In this document: one piece after another, positions 19,391 through 19,897 of the stretch
Layout: every line of letters begins with the position of its first letter
Position numbering within the stretch: position 1 is the stretch's first letter
Source: an uncultured Anaerovibrio sp.
GTDB taxonomy: Bacteria > Bacillota > Negativicutes > Selenomonadales > Selenomonadaceae
DNA length: 19,897 nt
NCBI GenBank assembly: GCA_934196075.1
Contig: CAKPVW010000035.1
Coordinates: 1-19,897 of the forward strand
Direction: 5' to 3'
Made by a program: the position numbers and the translations under genes
Notes under the pieces: model-generated
Database searches by the model: none
What the model was told of the DNA's origin: nothing
What the model saw: the letters and a program-made list of their open reading frames with translations, nothing else

Positions 19391-19897
19391 GTTCTGATTT
19401 GTAGAGCTATATACCACAGGTTTTTCGAGATACAGCCTGCGGTCATAACGACTTTTGCTCTGTCGGCTAAATGACCCTGCCTGATAGTTTATTCTTACGC
19501 ATATATACCGCTTGTCGCTGAGCCAATTCACAGAAACCGGAATGGCAGAGAGTGCCACCGAGCTCACTTTTGCTTTGCAAAAGCAGGAAGCCTCCTGACG
19601 CAAAAGTGTCATGCCCCTCCGGCTGTTGGCGAATCATCGTGATTTCCCTACTCTAAATCGTCACAGCTGAGGTAGTATCCACGAAAACTCACTCCTGTTC
19701 CTAACTGAGCCTAGCGGATGCTAAATTCCTTCTGCGCCTTACGGCTTGAACTCATTAAGCACCGAGGCTCAGCAAGGGTTTTCTTAGGGTACTACCATCT
19801 GCTGTTCTATTCCAGTCAGTTCGCAAAATCTTCAAATTGTGCCAAGGCGGGAAATTGCTGTGAATACACGAACTGAGAGGCATGGCATGTACCCTTC
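19389..19897 (+). mobile_element. Third mosaic element, truncated by the window end
   Basis: It begins with AAGTTCTGATTTGTAGAG (19389-19406) and the TTTTTCGAGA end region shared with the other copies. It then has one 195-bp module in reverse orientation (19432-19626), a unique hairpin-rich core (about 19640-19830), and 57 bp (19841-19897) that are the reverse complement of 13686-13745. Its orientation is opposite to the 13348-14280 copy and the same as the mini element. Its right end is outside the window. No gene is supported inside it. Confidence 0.75.
19432..19626 (-). repeat. 195-bp module, copy C
   Basis: This is the reverse-strand copy of the module at 13807-14001, exactly the same length. 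Its hairpin loop is AAA instead of GAA while both stem arms CTTTTGC/GCAAAAG are unchanged. The 61-codon frame is open again (19612 leftwards), but most of its changed codons alter the residue. Confidence 0.85.

Overview
The window looks like chromosomal DNA from a low-to-medium GC, anaerobic-type Bacillota, most plausibly a Negativicutes relative. This is inferred from gene content: an AprAB-like reductase inside an assimilatory sulfate operon, a class M sirtuin paired with a zinc macrodomain, strong GGAGG ribosome sites, and near-consensus promoters. I could not run a search, so genus is not claimed.

Left part (1-4104). A partial MetH-activation-domain gene leaves to the left. Beside it is a compact unit of a 29-residue hydrophobic peptide and a convergent short antisense RNA, organised like par/Fst type I toxin-antitoxin systems. 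A LysR regulator and an MFS transporter follow, bracketed by two perfect 16-bp parS (ParB-binding) sites. The second parS is embedded in a 30-bp palindrome that also forms the MFS terminator. A Phd/RelE-type toxin-antitoxin operon follows on the minus strand.

Middle part (4244-13343), all minus strand. One sulfate uptake and activation operon runs sbp-cysT-cysW-cysA-aprA-aprB-cysD-cysN. It imports sulfate, activates it to APS (CysDN) and probably reduces APS directly with the AprAB-like flavoprotein/ferredoxin pair. CysN carries a C-terminal remnant of an APS kinase domain without a P-loop, which fits a route that bypasses PAPS. The operon has a strong promoter and then a long intrinsic terminator in its leader, which suggests attenuation. 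A tandem DUF2292 (YezD-like) gene sits upstream with its own promoter.

Right part (13348-19897). An operon of a flavin/4Fe-4S protein, class M sirtuin and zinc macrodomain (probable protein ADP-ribosylation and its removal) is followed by a separately regulated FMN-binding protein with two matching operator palindromes. Then come an intact IS3-family (IS150-like) element with a 3-bp target duplication, and a second convergent type I-like toxin/antisense locus.

The feature that ties the window together is a family of non-coding mosaic elements sharing 18-bp inverted ends: a 118-bp mini copy (4122-4239), a 933-bp copy (13348-14280) and a copy cut by the window end (from 19389). They alternate in orientation, contain exactly 195-bp repeat modules without indels, and carry different hairpin-rich cores. 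They are the best candidate here for something undescribed. No tRNA, rRNA or CRISPR array was seen.
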